A stretch of 64,000 nt of DNA from DASWJZ01 sp963792885 (GTDB lineage: Bacteria; Pseudomonadota; Alphaproteobacteria; Rhizobiales; Afifellaceae), in assembly GCA_963792885.1 (NCBI GenBank), contig CAWBXX010000001.1:682001-746000 (forward strand), in the 5' to 3' direction. The translations under genes were made by a program, and so were the position numbers. The notes under the pieces were generated by a model. It was given only the letters and a program-made list of their open reading frames with translations. It was not told where the DNA came from and ran no database searches. How positions within the stretch are numbered: the stretch's first letter is position 1; each line of letters starts with the position of its first letter. Below, one piece after another: positions 26,013-35,392 of the stretch.

Positions 26013-26381
26013 ATGGCTTCTTCCTCCATCACCGGAGCGACGCCGACCGACCCGATCCACCAGCTTGAGAGCGATCTGAAGCAGGTGGGCGCTGATCCTG
26101 CGCGCTTTCCGCGGACGACCAAGCTCCGCCTCGCAGGCGCTCCGCAGCAGGCCAAGAAGATGATCGAGGAGGCCGGCGAGCTCGCCATCGAAGCCGTGCG
26201 CGGCGAGCGCCTCGCAGCCGTCGCTGAGGCCGCCGACCTCGTCTACAATCTCGTCGTGCTTCTCGACGGGATCGGCATCCGCTTCGACGAGGTCTGCGAT
26301 GAGCTTGACCGTCGACGCGAGCTCTACGGTATCGCCGCGAAGCAGCAGAAGACCAGCAACGGGCCGCCTGCCAATCCGTGA
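26013..26381 (+). CDS. HisE/MazG-like nucleotide pyrophosphohydrolase
   Basis: 122 residues from ATG 26013. The long frame upstream is a shadow. The helical PRA-PH/MazG pattern is present: KKMIEEAGELAIEAV (48-62, metal ligands E51-E52..E55) and AEAADLVYNLVVLLDGIGIRFDEVCDELDRR (71-101). HisE hydrolyses phosphoribosyl-ATP in histidine synthesis. The gene is not in a his operon, and the N-terminal half differs from ordinary HisE, so a house-cleaning or paralogous role is possible. Confidence 0.8.
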   Translation: MASSSITGATPTDPIHQLESDLKQVGADPARFPRTTKLRLAGAPQQAKKMIEEAGELAIEAVRGERLAAVAEAADLVYNLVVLLDGIGIRFDEVCDELDRRRELYGIAAKQQKTSNGPPANP

Positions 26382-26424
26382 AGCCTCCGGCGCCGCTTCA
26401 GCGCCCTCACGCGAAGACCGATCG

Positions 26425-26748
26425 CTACTTCAGGCTCGCGATGTAGGCGAGCACGTCACTGATCTCCTGCCGCGTGAGGCTCACTGGCGGCATCGGCGGA
26501 TGCGGCGCGGCGAGGAAGGCCTCGAGCGCCTCGATCTGCTCAGGCGGACGCTTCGCGATTGTCGCGAAGGGCGGTGCCTCGGTGGTGGCGCTCGCCTGAT
26601 CGGGCGAGACGAGATGGCAGGAGGCACACCAACGCTCCGCCAGCGCTTTGCCTGCCGCCGCGTCCCCCGCCGCCGACGCTGCCACTACGCTTGAAAACAA
26701 TGCCAAAGCCGCGCCGGTCAGAGCACTCGTCAAACGTTGCATCCTCAC
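26425..26748 (-). CDS. Small periplasmic class I cytochrome c
   Basis: 107 residues with a Sec signal peptide (cut near ASAAGDA, residue 27) and one haem-binding motif CASCH at 41-45. The distal methionine is probably in HPPMPPVSLT (about 84-92), and the C-terminal helix (ISDVLAYIASLK) is typical. It is a soluble periplasmic electron carrier. ATG at 26748 or two codons later is possible. No partner gene adjoins. Confidence 0.92.
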   Translation of the reverse strand: MRMQRLTSALTGAALALFSSVVAASAAGDAAAGKALAERWCASCHLVSPDQASATTEAPPFATIAKRPPEQIEALEAFLAAPHPPMPPVSLTRQEISDVLAYIASLK

Positions 26749-26983
26749 GTCCTTCCCTCAAAGTTTAACGGCATTGTGCATCGCGGCCTGCCCGAGAAAG
26801 CCCGGTATTCCGGGTTTTCAGATACGCGAGACTTCAGTCGGCATTTGTTTCGTTAACTGTCGGATCGAAGCAACATTTGGGCAACCGCGAAACCATTTTG
26901 GACCTCGCGCGTATCCAGGATGAAGCAATAGTTGGCTACGAGTAGCGTCAACAAGAGCCCCGATGGGGTTGATGGAGCGTCAA

Positions 26984-27373
26984 ATGGCCACCCAGACGAA
27001 GAAAGTGTTCGCGTTTGCAGCGCTTGTCGTCGCGAGCCTCGCCACTTCGGCTCAGGCTGGGAGCGTCTTTCCGACCGACGAAGCAAGCTACGCCCGCTGG
27101 CGGGTTGAGGCAGCCTTCGACGTCGTCGCCAAGATGCCGGTCGTCGTTGCCGTCAGTGTGCCGATGGCGGTGAAGGGCGATCTGCCTGTGCCGCTCGGAT
27201 GCGCCAACGCCTCGGGCGACACTCAGGACGAATGCATGGACGTCGCCTATGAGCCGGACGCGACGGAGAGCGTAGTCGTCGAGACGCGCGTCGGATCGAC
27301 GTCGACTCTGCTTCGCATGGTTCCGCTGACCGTTGCCGGGGTCACGCCCGAGCAGCTTCAGCAGGCCGAATAG
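26984..27373 (+). CDS. Secreted protein of unknown function
   Basis: 129 residues from ATG 26984, with a signal peptide ending ATSAQAG (near residue 25). An upstream in-frame ATG at 26963 is possible. The mature protein has two cysteines (LGCANASGDTQDEC) that could form a disulfide, and is otherwise hydrophobic and beta-like (MPVVVAVSVPMAV). I recognise no family. Confidence 0.6.
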   Translation: MATQTKKVFAFAALVVASLATSAQAGSVFPTDEASYARWRVEAAFDVVAKMPVVVAVSVPMAVKGDLPVPLGCANASGDTQDECMDVAYEPDATESVVVETRVGSTSTLLRMVPLTVAGVTPEQLQQAE

Positions 27374-27573
27374 GAATTCCGCCGGGCGCCAAAGCGCCCG
27401 CAGTGATCCGGTTATACCGGACAGCCGTCGCGGTGATCTTGGAGACGATCACCCGCCCCCCTCTCGTCCCGAGGCGCCGCGACGGCTTACTTCTCCCCCG
27501 CCCCGCTCCTTCTGCGGCTCTCGTTGCCAAATCTTCCTGAAGCAGGCACCAATCCTCCGACAGGGAGGATCTC

Positions 27574-28056
27574 ATGCAGCTTGCGAAGGCGACCGGCGCG
27601 ACGGCCGAAGAAAGACTGCGCTCGCTCGGGCTTGAGCTGCCGCCGGCGGCTGGCGCGGTAGCGGCCTACGAGCCCTGGGCGATCGTCAACGGCATTCTCT
27701 ACATGTCAGGGCAGCTTCCGTGGGTCGCCGGCGATCTCCGCTACAAGGGCAAGATCGGCGCGGCGCTCTCGGCGGAAGACGGCTACGCGGCCTGCCAGCT
27801 CGGCGCGCTCAACGCGATCTCGCAGCTCAAGGCGGCACTCGGCACGCTTGTGCGCGTGAAGCGCATCTTCCGCCTGGAGGGCGTGCTCAACGTGGCGCCC
27901 GGCTTCACCGATACGCCGAAGATCCTGAACGGCGCCTCGCATCTCGTCGCCGAAGTCTTCGCCGAGCGCGGCCGCCACACGCGCATGATCTACACGAACC
28001 CGGAAATGCCGCTCGACTGCGCCTGCCTCATCACCTTCTGGGCGGAGGTGGCCTAG
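27574..28056 (+). CDS. RidA/YjgF-type family protein
   Basis: 160 residues. GGGAGGATCTC precedes the ATG. RidA fold pattern: YMSGQLPWVAGDLRYKGKIGAAL, then QLGALNAISQLKAALGTLVRVKRIFRLEGVLNVAPGFTDTPKILNGASHLVAEVFAERGRHTR. The 160-residue length, with an extra N-terminal 30 residues, puts it in the YjgF/'endoribonuclease L-PSP-like' subgroup rather than canonical RidA (about 128). Canonical members deaminate reactive enamine intermediates; the activity of this subgroup is unsettled. Confidence 0.9.
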   Translation: MQLAKATGATAEERLRSLGLELPPAAGAVAAYEPWAIVNGILYMSGQLPWVAGDLRYKGKIGAALSAEDGYAACQLGALNAISQLKAALGTLVRVKRIFRLEGVLNVAPGFTDTPKILNGASHLVAEVFAERGRHTRMIYTNPEMPLDCACLITFWAEVA

Positions 28057-28370
28057 TAGGTGCGGCAGTAGAGGCGGCCGTCCCAAGTGCGGAAGCAATC
28101 CTGGCGGTACCGCGGGTACTGATAGGCATAAGGCCGGAATGGAAACGGGAAGCCGTAGAAGAACGGCGGCACTTGGCGCCGGCGATAGGAATATTGCCGA
28201 TGCCGGTCGCGACGGTGATGGCGGTAAGCATCGTGGGTCTTCATGATGCCGCCGTTCGCAGACGCCGCGAGCGGCGCGGCTGCGATGCCCGCAGCCTGGG
28301 CGGGGGCGACTTCTATGGAAGATGCCGCGAGGATCGCGGCGGCTGCGATGATGGAAACGGATCGTCGCAT
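28053..28370 (-). CDS. Secreted Tyr/Arg/His-rich small protein
   Basis: 105 residues with a signal peptide (cut near APAQAAG, residue 26). The mature half is rich in Arg, His and Tyr (HHRRDRHRQYSYRRR, then PFFYGFPFPFRPYAYQYPRY) and ends CFRTWDGRLYCRTY with two cysteines. Short secreted proteins with this Tyr/Arg-rich tail and terminal WDGR.YC are common in rhizobia and have no known function. It overlaps the RidA stop by four bases, tail to tail. Confidence 0.7.
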   Translation of the reverse strand: MRRSVSIIAAAAILAASSIEVAPAQAAGIAAAPLAASANGGIMKTHDAYRHHRRDRHRQYSYRRRQVPPFFYGFPFPFRPYAYQYPRYRQDCFRTWDGRLYCRTY

Positions 28371-28565
28371 GCGGTGACTCCCTGGGCTCTTGTTACGCGG
28401 CGCATGCCGTGCGTGTTCCGTAAACGCCTGGAGCGACGGATTCCGTCACGCTCCAGTGTTCATTTTATCGCGAGCGCTCGCCGTGCAGCCGCTGCATCGC
28501 ATCTGCGCGTGTTGAGGCGCCGCCAGCGCGCGCTAGAATGCAGACGTCGCTCCGGGAGACCTTCG

Positions 28566-29385
28566 ATGATTGTTGCGATCCGGTCGGCCGTGTCGCTCGC
28601 CTTCCTCGCGCTCGCCGCATCGGGCGCATTCGCACAGGTGACGGAGAGCCGGTGTCTGGCGATCGCGCAGTCGATGCCGAAGACGGTGCCGGTCGCTTAC
28701 GTGAAGGTGCAGGAGGGGATGGAATCGCCCGTCGCGGAAGACGTGACGATCCGCTTCATAGGCCACTCGACCTTCCTGATCACAAGCCCGCAAGGCGTCA
28801 CCATCGCGACCGACTACAGCGGCTACGCCGGGCCGGGTGTGATCCCGCGCGTCGTCACGATGAACCACGCGCACACCTCGCACTACACGGACCATCCCGA
28901 CCCGCGCATCGAATATGTGCTGCGCGGCTGGAACCCGGAAGGCGGCAAGGCGGTCTATCATTTGCAAGTCGACGACGTGCTGATCCGCAACGTCACGACC
29001 GATATCCGCCGCTTCGGCGCCGTCGAGCCGGACGGCAACTCGATCTTCATCTTCGAGGTGGCGCAGCTCTGCATTGGGCATCTCGGCCATCTCCACCAGA
29101 TTCTCGAATCCCGAGGACCTCGGTAAGATCGGCCAGCTCGACGTGGTGATGGTGCCGGTCGACGGCTCCTACACGATGAGCCAGGATGCAATGCTGGAAA
29201 CACTGAAGGTGCTGAAAGCGCGACTCGTGCTGCCGATGCACTATTTCACGCCAGCCACGCTGAACCGCTTCCTGCTCCACCTTGGCGAAGACTTCGACAT
29301 CGAGCTTTCCGGCCTGCCCGAGATCAAGGTCTCGGTGCGGACGCTGCCGCAACGCCCCAAGGTGCTGGTGCTGCCGGGATATTAG
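28566..29385 (+). pseudogene. MBL-fold metal-dependent hydrolase (UlaG-like), one frameshift
   Basis: Starts at ATG 28566 with a signal peptide (cut near GAFAQ, residue 21). The beta-lactamase-fold signs are IRFIGHSTFLITSPQGVTIATDYSG, TMNHAHTSHYTDHPDP (HxHxxHxxH variant; residues near 104-115) and FEVAQLCIGHLGHLH. The frame breaks near 29100-29112 (one extra base) and continues with PEDLGKIGQLDVVMVPVDGSYTMSQ and a final LPMHYFTP. The length after joining is about 272 residues. UlaG-like enzymes hydrolyse lactones or phosphoesters; the signal peptide suggests a periplasmic role. A hairpin follows the stop. Confidence 0.88.
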
Positions 29386-29397
29386 AGGAGCATCGTC

Positions 29398-29420
29398 ATT
29401 GCCGGGCATGACCCGGCAAT
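29398..29420. terminator. Hairpin in the convergent gap (rhizobial REP-like)
   Basis: 9-bp perfect stem ATTGCCGGG / CCCGGCAAT with a CATGA loop, 12 bases after the MBL gene stop and facing the minus-strand SIMPL gene. The sequence is like the rhizobial repeat CATTGCCGGG...CCCGGCAAT seen many times per genome. It probably works as a bidirectional terminator. Confidence 0.65.
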
Positions 29421-29468
29421 GAATTCACGCCTTGGCATGACCATGCGGAACGGAGCGCGGCCGGCCGC

Positions 29469-30227
29469 TCAATCCTCGATCTGCCACGAGACGGAGACGT
29501 GCGCCTCGAAGGAAAGCTCGCCGGCTTCGATCGGCGGCGGACTTGCCGCCGCCTCCATCCGCAGCATGGTGCCGGGCGCCATCGGCTGCGGCGGGCTGAC
29601 ATAGCCGTCGTCGATGCGGAAGATCGGTCCGAGCTTGACGCCCGCTGCTTCGGCATAGAGAGCGCCTTTGCCGAGTGCGTCCTTCATCGCTTCGCGGCGC
29701 GCCTGATCCTGCAGCGGCTTCGGATCTTCTACCGTGAAGGTCGGGCCGGAGATGGAGTTCGCGCCGAGCGTCACGACTTGGTCGAGGATCGCGCCAACGC
29801 GATCGAGGGCACGGATGCGGAGCGTCAGGTTGTTGCTGACGCGATAGCCAACGATCTCCGGCTTGAACGGCTCCGTGCCGTCATAGTTACGCGGCGGCTG
29901 CGAATAGACCGGGTCGACGGAGAAACCCGACGTCTGAAGGTCGCGCGATTCCAAACCGCCATCCTTGAGCGCAGCGACGATCCGGTTCATCGATTCCGAA
30001 TTCGCTTTGAGAGCGTCGCTCGCGGCGGCGGCCTCGCTAACGACGCCAAGCGTGATCATCGCCATGTCGGGCGCGGCGCGCACCGTGCCATCGCCGGCCA
30101 CCGAGAGAAGCCGTTCGGCCGGCGGCGCGGCGCCCTGCGCCATAGCGGGCGCCATAGCGGGCGACATCTCGAGCGGCAGCACGAGCGCCGCGGCAATCAC
30201 CAGCGCGCGAAATTCCAGTCTCATCAT
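29469..30227 (-). CDS. SIMPL (DUF541) domain periplasmic protein
   Basis: 252 residues from the ATG at 30227 (MMRLEFRALVIAAALVLP). A longer frame to 30272 adds 15 residues before a good signal peptide. SIMPL features: LLSVAGDGTVRAAPDMAMITLGVVSEA at the start of the mature part, LQTSGFSVDPVYSQPP, TLRIRALDRVGAILDQVVTLGANSISGPTF and the C-terminal SFEAHVSVSWQI. The family is BP26/OMP28-like (a Brucella immunodominant antigen) and forms a periplasmic ring; the function is unclear. Confidence 0.9.
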   Translation of the reverse strand: MMRLEFRALVIAAALVLPLEMSPAMAPAMAQGAAPPAERLLSVAGDGTVRAAPDMAMITLGVVSEAAAASDALKANSESMNRIVAALKDGGLESRDLQTSGFSVDPVYSQPPRNYDGTEPFKPEIVGYRVSNNLTLRIRALDRVGAILDQVVTLGANSISGPTFTVEDPKPLQDQARREAMKDALGKGALYAEAAGVKLGPIFRIDDGYVSPPQPMAPGTMLRMEAAASPPPIEAGELSFEAHVSVSWQIED

Positions 30228-30484
30228 TCGATCCTCGCGTCCTTTCATCGTCATCGCCCGAAATTGCGGCAATTGCGCGGATCGGGCGCCGGCAGTCGAT
30301 CCGGCTGCTTCTTAGACGCTCAAGGGCGCGAAGTCCTTGGCGGCGACGCTTTCACCTGTTGGAGCACGGGCGGAAGAGCCGCCCTCCCCGCTTGCCGGGC
30401 CGGAGCGAACAGCGTAACCGAACGCGTGGTTCGGCGCAGGCGATCGGGAGATGCGGGTTCCGCTCTTTCCGCGCCCCGTGCCTC

Positions 30485-30561
30485 GGGTCCGTAGCTCAAT
30501 GGTTAGAGCCGACGGCTCATAACCGTCTGGTTCCAGGTTCGAAGTCCTGGCGGACCCACCA
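30485..30561 (+). tRNA. tRNA with CAU anticodon (Met elongator or Ile2)
   Basis: Acceptor GGGTCCG pairs fully with CGGACCC at 30551-30557. D-arm GCTC/GAGC, anticodon stem GACGG/CCGTC with loop CTCATAA (anticodon CAT), and encoded CCA end (30559-30561). The T-stem CCAGG/CCTGG encloses an 8-base loop (TTCGAAGT) instead of seven, which suggests one extra A. The D-loop AATGGTTA and the body are close to bacterial Ile2 tRNA (modified with lysidine) as well as elongator Met, and I cannot decide. Confidence 0.93.
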
Positions 30562-30931
30562 CCCACAATCTCGGATTGCATGAGCACTGAGACTTTCACG
30601 GAATTTCTTTAGCATTCAAAGGCTTGAGGGCGATCGTGCGCCTAGTCTGCGGTCTCTGATCGAGCCTATCGATGGCCTAAGCCGTGCGATACCGCGCTTC
30701 GTCTCCGGCGCCAAAATGCCGTTTCCCGCCGGAGTTGGTGATAGCTGCCAGAGACCGGTTCGCATGCCTTGGAGACAGGTTCGCATGGCCCTCCTTCTGG
30801 GCGCACAAGAACCTTGGATGCGCCTGTTCAATCGAATGACAGCTTAACGCCATGAGCGACATCAGTGCAGGTCCCGTTGCCGACGTCGGCGGGGATACTT
30901 GGCTGGACGCTTCGGCCGTCGGCCCGAGTCG
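30562..30931. other. Intergenic region without a recognised gene
   Basis: About 370 bases between the tRNA and the 3' end of the sugar permease gene. Open frames here lack coding character. A short repeated phrase (GGTTCGCATG at about 30757 and 30777) is the only structure I notice. Confidence 0.4.
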
Positions 30932-31774
30932 CTAGCTCTTGACGGAGCCAGCGGTCATGCCGGCGAGGAAGTATCGCTGAGCGACGAGATAGAGAAGTAG
31001 CAGCGGCAAGGAGCCAAGCACACTCATCGCCATCATTTCATTCCACTCGAAGGCGTGCTGCCCCATCAGAAGGCTGATGCCGATCGGAACGGTCCTGAGC
31101 TCCATCGACTTGGTCAGCGTCAGAGCGAACAGGAACTCGTTCCAAGACAGCAGGAACGTGTAGACCGCCGTCGCGACGAGCCCGGGAACGGAGATCGGCA
31201 CGATCACCCGCCAGAGCGCCGTCCAACTCGACCCGCCATCGACCAACACGGCCTCGTCGAGCTCCTTCGGCAAGGTGTTCAGATAGCCGGTCATCAGCAG
31301 GATCGCGTAGGGCAGCGTGAAGACCATGTAGGTCAGGATCAGGGCGTAGTAGGTATTGTAAATCTTGAGCGCGACGACCATGCCGAAATAGGGGATCAGC
31401 AGCGTGATCGGCGGCACCGTCTGGGTGCTGATGACGAGCAGGTTCAAGGTCTTCTTGAAGGCGAACGAATAGCGGCTGAAGCTGTAGGCGGCGAGCGTCG
31501 CGACGACAACGGTCAAGAACGTAACGACGCCGGCGACGATGTAGCTGTTGATGAAGAAACGGATCTTCACGGGATCGCTGAAGATCGAATGGTAGGCCCC
31601 GAACGTGAGCACCTTCGGCAGGAGCGTCGGCGGCAGCGCGAAGATCTCGGTGTTCGACTTGAACGACGTGAAGAACATCCAGACGATCGGGAAATCGGCG
31701 AACACCAGACCGGCCACCAGGCCGACATAGAGCAGCCATCGCCCCGGGCCGAATATCTCCTTCAGCCGATTCAT
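30932..31774 (-). CDS. Carbohydrate ABC transporter permease, MalG type
   Basis: 280 residues from ATG 31774 (MNRLKEIFGPGRW). Upstream in-frame sequence to 32206 is a shadow of the partner permease. Six transmembrane helices. The cytoplasmic EAA loop that contacts the ATPase is ELDEAVLVDGGSSWTALWRVIVPISVPG (about 180-207). It follows the MalF-type gene after 2 bases. Together with the upstream binding protein this is a CUT1-type sugar importer; no ATPase gene is nearby, so it must share an MsmK/UgpC-like ATPase encoded elsewhere. Confidence 0.93.
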   Translation of the reverse strand: MNRLKEIFGPGRWLLYVGLVAGLVFADFPIVWMFFTSFKSNTEIFALPPTLLPKVLTFGAYHSIFSDPVKIRFFINSYIVAGVVTFLTVVVATLAAYSFSRYSFAFKKTLNLLVISTQTVPPITLLIPYFGMVVALKIYNTYYALILTYMVFTLPYAILLMTGYLNTLPKELDEAVLVDGGSSWTALWRVIVPISVPGLVATAVYTFLLSWNEFLFALTLTKSMELRTVPIGISLLMGQHAFEWNEMMAMSVLGSLPLLLLYLVAQRYFLAGMTAGSVKS

Positions 31775-31776
31775 CG

Positions 31777-32721
31777 TCAGCCCACCGACTTCTGATGCTT
31801 GATGTAGAAATAGGTCATGCTCATCGAGAGGACGAAGAGGACGACGGCGCTCGCGGAGGCGAGCGAGAACTGGAACCTCGAGAAGGCGAGCTTGTAGGTG
31901 TAGATGCTCATCATCTCGGTCGCGTGGATGGGGCCGCCGGCCGTCGTCATCCAGATCAACGGGAAGACCTGCATCGTCCAGATGAAATCGAGGAGCGCGA
32001 CGCTGACGATGATCGGCCTGAGCTGCGGTATGGTGATGTTCCAGAGCTGCTGGCGAGGATTGGCGCCGTCGATCGTCGCCGCTTCGTAGAGCTCGTCGGG
32101 AATCCCCTGAAGCCCCGCCAGAAGCGTGACCATGTAGAGCGGATACCCCGCCCAGATGTTGACGAAGGTCAGCGCATGGATGGCGGTCGCCGGCGACGCA
32201 AACCATTCGACCCGCGAGCCGATGATCCCGAAATCCAGAAGAATGCTATTAACGATTCCGCTTGGGTCGAGAAGCAGCCGCCAGATGATGGCGATGATCA
32301 CTGCCGTGAAGAGCCACGGGAGAATGAAGAGAACCCTGAGCACGCTCATCACGGCCCGGTTGATTCGCTTGGAGTTCAGCATGAGCGCGAAGGCGAGCCC
32401 AACGACGAGGTGGAACGCGACGCTCATGATGGTGAAGTAGAGCGTGTTTCCGATCGACAGCCAGAAGACCGGATCGGCGAACAGAGTGCGGAAATTCGCC
32501 AGCCCGACGAAGACCGGATGCTTCGACATGATCGGACGGTCGAGCGTCGCGTAGCGGAAGACCGTCACCATCGGGAAGAGCATGAGAAGGAAAAGAAGCG
32601 CGACGGCGGGTGCGACGTAGAGGTAGGGAAACGCTCTCTCCCGATAGCGGTAGAAGGCGAAGGCGGAGTCCGGTGCGGTTCCGGATGCCGCAAGACGGGT
32701 CACGTTTGCCATTGTCGCCAC
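31777..32721 (-). CDS. Carbohydrate ABC transporter permease, MalF type
   Basis: 314 residues (ATG 32721; ATG at 32712 also possible). Six helices, with a cytoplasmic N-terminus (about 30 residues) and the EAA loop DELYEAATIDGANPRQQLWNITIPQLRP at about 225-252. Partner of the MalG-type gene 2 bases downstream. It lies between the solute-binding protein and that gene; a strong hairpin separates it from the binding-protein gene. Confidence 0.93.
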   Translation of the reverse strand: MATMANVTRLAASGTAPDSAFAFYRYRERAFPYLYVAPAVALLFLLMLFPMVTVFRYATLDRPIMSKHPVFVGLANFRTLFADPVFWLSIGNTLYFTIMSVAFHLVVGLAFALMLNSKRINRAVMSVLRVLFILPWLFTAVIIAIIWRLLLDPSGIVNSILLDFGIIGSRVEWFASPATAIHALTFVNIWAGYPLYMVTLLAGLQGIPDELYEAATIDGANPRQQLWNITIPQLRPIIVSVALLDFIWTMQVFPLIWMTTAGGPIHATEMMSIYTYKLAFSRFQFSLASASAVVLFVLSMSMTYFYIKHQKSVG

Positions 32722-32829
32722 GTCCCTGCGCTTCGGGCTTTGTCCCTCAACGCCTCCCCTCCGGTCGGCGGGACTGACGGGTGCTTTCAGTTTCTGCGCC
32801 CGCCGTCCAACGGCCCCCGGCGTCCAACG

Positions 32830-32863
32830 GCTAAAAGAGCGACGCGCGGGACCCGCGCGTCGC
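32830..32863 (-). terminator. Partial terminator between binding-protein and permease genes
   Basis: 12-bp perfect stem GCGACGCGCGGG / CCCGCGCGTCGC (32839-32863). On the minus strand it is followed by TCTTTTAG. The position after the binding-protein stop suggests attenuation or 3' protection so that binding protein exceeds permease. Confidence 0.78.
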
Positions 32864-32885
32864 CCGGCCTTGGGAGGTTACAGGC

Positions 32886-34134
32886 CTAGAACTCTTTCTT
32901 CCACTCGGCCTGCGCCTTGTCGGCGGCTTCGGCAGGAGTCTCCTTGCCTTCCAGCATGGTCTGCACCTCGACGTCGAGCTGGCGCATCAGCTCCTCGGCG
33001 ACTGGCAGGCCGACGAACTCGTTGGCGAGCTTCCCCTTCTGGAAGATGTCGAACGCAGTGCCGAAAAGCGCGTCGGAGGTGACGAAATCCGGCTTGGCGT
33101 TGACGTTGCCCGGGAAGGCGTTGGCGATCGAAACCAGCTTGGCGTTCACCTCGGTGCTCATCAGGTAGGAGACGAGCTTGAAGGCTTCGGTCTTGTGCTC
33201 GCTGTTCTCGCTGACGCCGATGCCCCAGGAGGCGTAGGGCAGACCGCGGGGGCCGTCATAGCCCTTCACGGCGGGCACGGCGCTGATGCCGAAGTGCAGG
33301 TCCGGGTTGCGCTGGCGGATCAGGTTGATGTGGGCGAGCGAGTCGATCATCATGCCGACGCGGCCGTTGACGAATTCCTCGACCTTGTCCTGCTCCTTCT
33401 TGGCGAGCGTGCCGGGCGAGATGACGCCCGCGTCGTTCAGCGACTTGATGTATTCGAGCGTAGCCACCACGTCCGGATTGGTGAGATCGGGTTGGCCGTC
33501 CTTCAGCATGCTCTTGCCGGACGCCCACAGCCAGGACATGACGTCGTTCTGTATGCCGTTTGGCGCGTCGAGCGACAGCGGAAGCACCCAGCCGGTACTG
33601 GTTCTTCGAGGCGTCGGTCATCTTCTTCGCGGCCTCGGTGAACTCCTCGCGCGTCGACGGCATCTTGTCCACGCCCGCCGCCTTCATGATGTCGAGGTTG
33701 ACGAAGACCGGATAGACGAAGGACGCGACGGGGAACATGTAGCTCTTGCCGTCGACCTTGATGATCGCGGCGACCTGGCTCGCGTCAAAGTTCGAGGCAG
33801 ACATCAGATCGTCGAGCGGAGCGATCGCGCCCTGCTTCGCAAGATCGTTCACCCAGGCGCCGTCGAGACCGACGACGTCGCTCAGCGTTCCGGATGCAGC
33901 ACCCACCACGACCTGGTCGTGCGTGGCCGAATAGGGGCCGCTGACCAGCGTGACCTTGATGTCGGGGTTCTGCTTCTCGAAGTCATCCATGATCCCGCGC
34001 AGCGCGCCGGCCGGAAGCTCCGGCTCCCACCATTGGATGAACTCGATGTTCGTCTGGGCCTGAACACCCGTCGCGCTGAGCGCCAACGCGACAGCGGCCG
34101 ATTTCAAAAGCAACATCGACTTTCGGAGATTCAT
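32886..34134 (-). pseudogene. Extracellular sugar-binding protein of ABC transporter (family 1), one frameshift
   Basis: Starts at 34134 with a signal peptide (LKSAAVALALSATGVQAQ, cut near residue 26). Then NIEFIQWWEPELPAG, SDVVGLDGAWVNDLAKQGAI, and AEAFKLVSYL-type helices, all normal for CUT1 binding proteins. The frame breaks near 33596 (one extra C; NQYGWVLPLSL expected) and continues to a stop at 32886 (QAEWKKEF). Joined length about 415 residues. First gene of the sugar-import operon. Probably functional, with the break a sequence error. Confidence 0.9.
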
Positions 34135-34461
34135 CTCTTCCTCCCGCTTGAGTCCGTTCCTCCGGTTTTCGCCCTGGAGGCTCGAGACTTTTGTTGACCG
34201 ACGCCGGAAGGCGCCGCGTCCGGCACGTGCCGCACTGGGACGATCAATCAGAATCGCCCGGCAAGACGCGTGAAACCGCTTTGTTTTGCGTTTTTATCAG
34301 TGGTTATAGGGATGGTCAAGTGGTGGAGTTCGGCAAGAAGTCGCACTTTCAGGTCCGTTCGGCATTGAAAGCGGAGAGCTGCGCACGATCGGATTCGGCG
34401 AAGGGAAAACGATCGGGAGAGCAAGCCGCGGAACCGCGGCGGATGCGGTGGCTGTCGGCGC
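34135..34461. other. Upstream region of the sugar-import operon
   Basis: 327 bases without a gene between the binding-protein start (minus) and the DeoR stop (minus). It should hold the operon promoter. AT-rich patches at 34283-34318 are candidates; I find no convincing dyad operator. Confidence 0.4.
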
Positions 34462-35298
34462 TCAGCCGGCGACGATCACCTCGACCTCGGCCTCGTCGAG
34501 GGCAGCCGCGAGCTCGGCCGGCGGCTGCGCGTCGGTGACGAGGAGATGGACGCGATCGAGCGGCGCGATGTGGGCGAAGTGCGTTGCCCCGAACTTCGCG
34601 ACGTCGGCGAGCACGATCACCCGGCGCGCCGAGGCCATCATCGCGGTGATCATCTTCGATTCCTCGAGCATCGTTGTGGAGATGCCACGCAGCGACACCC
34701 CGCCGACACCGATGATCGCGGTGTCGGCGCTGATCGGCCCCGCATCCGCGAAACCGACGGCGCCGAGGGTCACCTGCAGCTCCAGCCGCACCAGGCCGCC
34801 GAGCAGGTAGACGCCGCGGCTGGTATTCGGCGGGACAGCGGCGGGAATGCCGAGATTATTGGTGACGATCGTCAGGTTGCTGAGCCCGCCGAGTTCGCCC
34901 ACGAACGCGCGCGTCGTCGAGCCGCCGTTCACGATCAGCGTCTCACCGTCGACGATCAGCGCCGCCGCGGCCTTGGCGATGCGCGCCTTCTCCGCCGCCC
35001 GTGCATTGACGCGCGTGGCGACCGGCGCATCGCGATCGAGAAACCCGTCGACCGGAACGGCGCCGCCATGCGTGCGCATCAAAAGCCCGCGGCTCGACAG
35101 ATAGTCGAGATCGCGACGGATGGTATCGGCCGAGACCGCGAACTCGCTCGCGACGTCCGTCACGGTGATCGAGCCGCGCGTTTTTGCGACCTTAAGGAGC
35201 TCGCTCCGCCGACGCGCAGGCAGAGAAAGATCACCGTCTGAGCGATTTTGTTGATAGGAAGTGCCGACTTTCTCCGCCACGGAAATCCTGCCTGCCAC
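34462..35298 (-). CDS. DeoR/GlpR-type transcriptional regulator
   Basis: 278 residues. N-terminal DeoR winged helix (about 28-85): ARRRSELLKVAKTRGSITVTDVASEFAVSADTIRRDLDYLSSRGLLMRTHGGAV. The C-terminal sugar-phosphate isomerase-like sensor domain has GGSTTRAFVGELG and VGGVSLRGIST. The family represses sugar catabolic operons and is released by a phosphorylated sugar intermediate. Between an ABC sugar importer and a divergent kinase-aldolase pair, it probably controls both. Confidence 0.93.
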   Translation of the reverse strand: MAGRISVAEKVGTSYQQNRSDGDLSLPARRRSELLKVAKTRGSITVTDVASEFAVSADTIRRDLDYLSSRGLLMRTHGGAVPVDGFLDRDAPVATRVNARAAEKARIAKAAAALIVDGETLIVNGGSTTRAFVGELGGLSNLTIVTNNLGIPAAVPPNTSRGVYLLGGLVRLELQVTLGAVGFADAGPISADTAIIGVGGVSLRGISTTMLEESKMITAMMASARRVIVLADVAKFGATHFAHIAPLDRVHLLVTDAQPPAELAAALDEAEVEVIVAG

Positions 35299-35392
35299 TC
35301 TCGGTTTGTGAAGCGGGCCGCAAGTTACAGCATTTTGTGACCGGCGCCAGCTTGACCTTGCAGCTTTCCGCGTCTAGAAGCGGCGCTAACCA

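Noticed and set aside
26795..26818. Terminator-like CCCGG-TATT-CCGGG-TTTT
   Set aside because: Stem only 5 bp and not placed after a plus-strand gene; it lies upstream of the cytochrome gene.
30932..32206. Longer start for the MalG-type permease
   Set aside because: The extra N-terminal part overlaps the partner permease and has no membrane-protein character; ATG 31774 gives the normal length.
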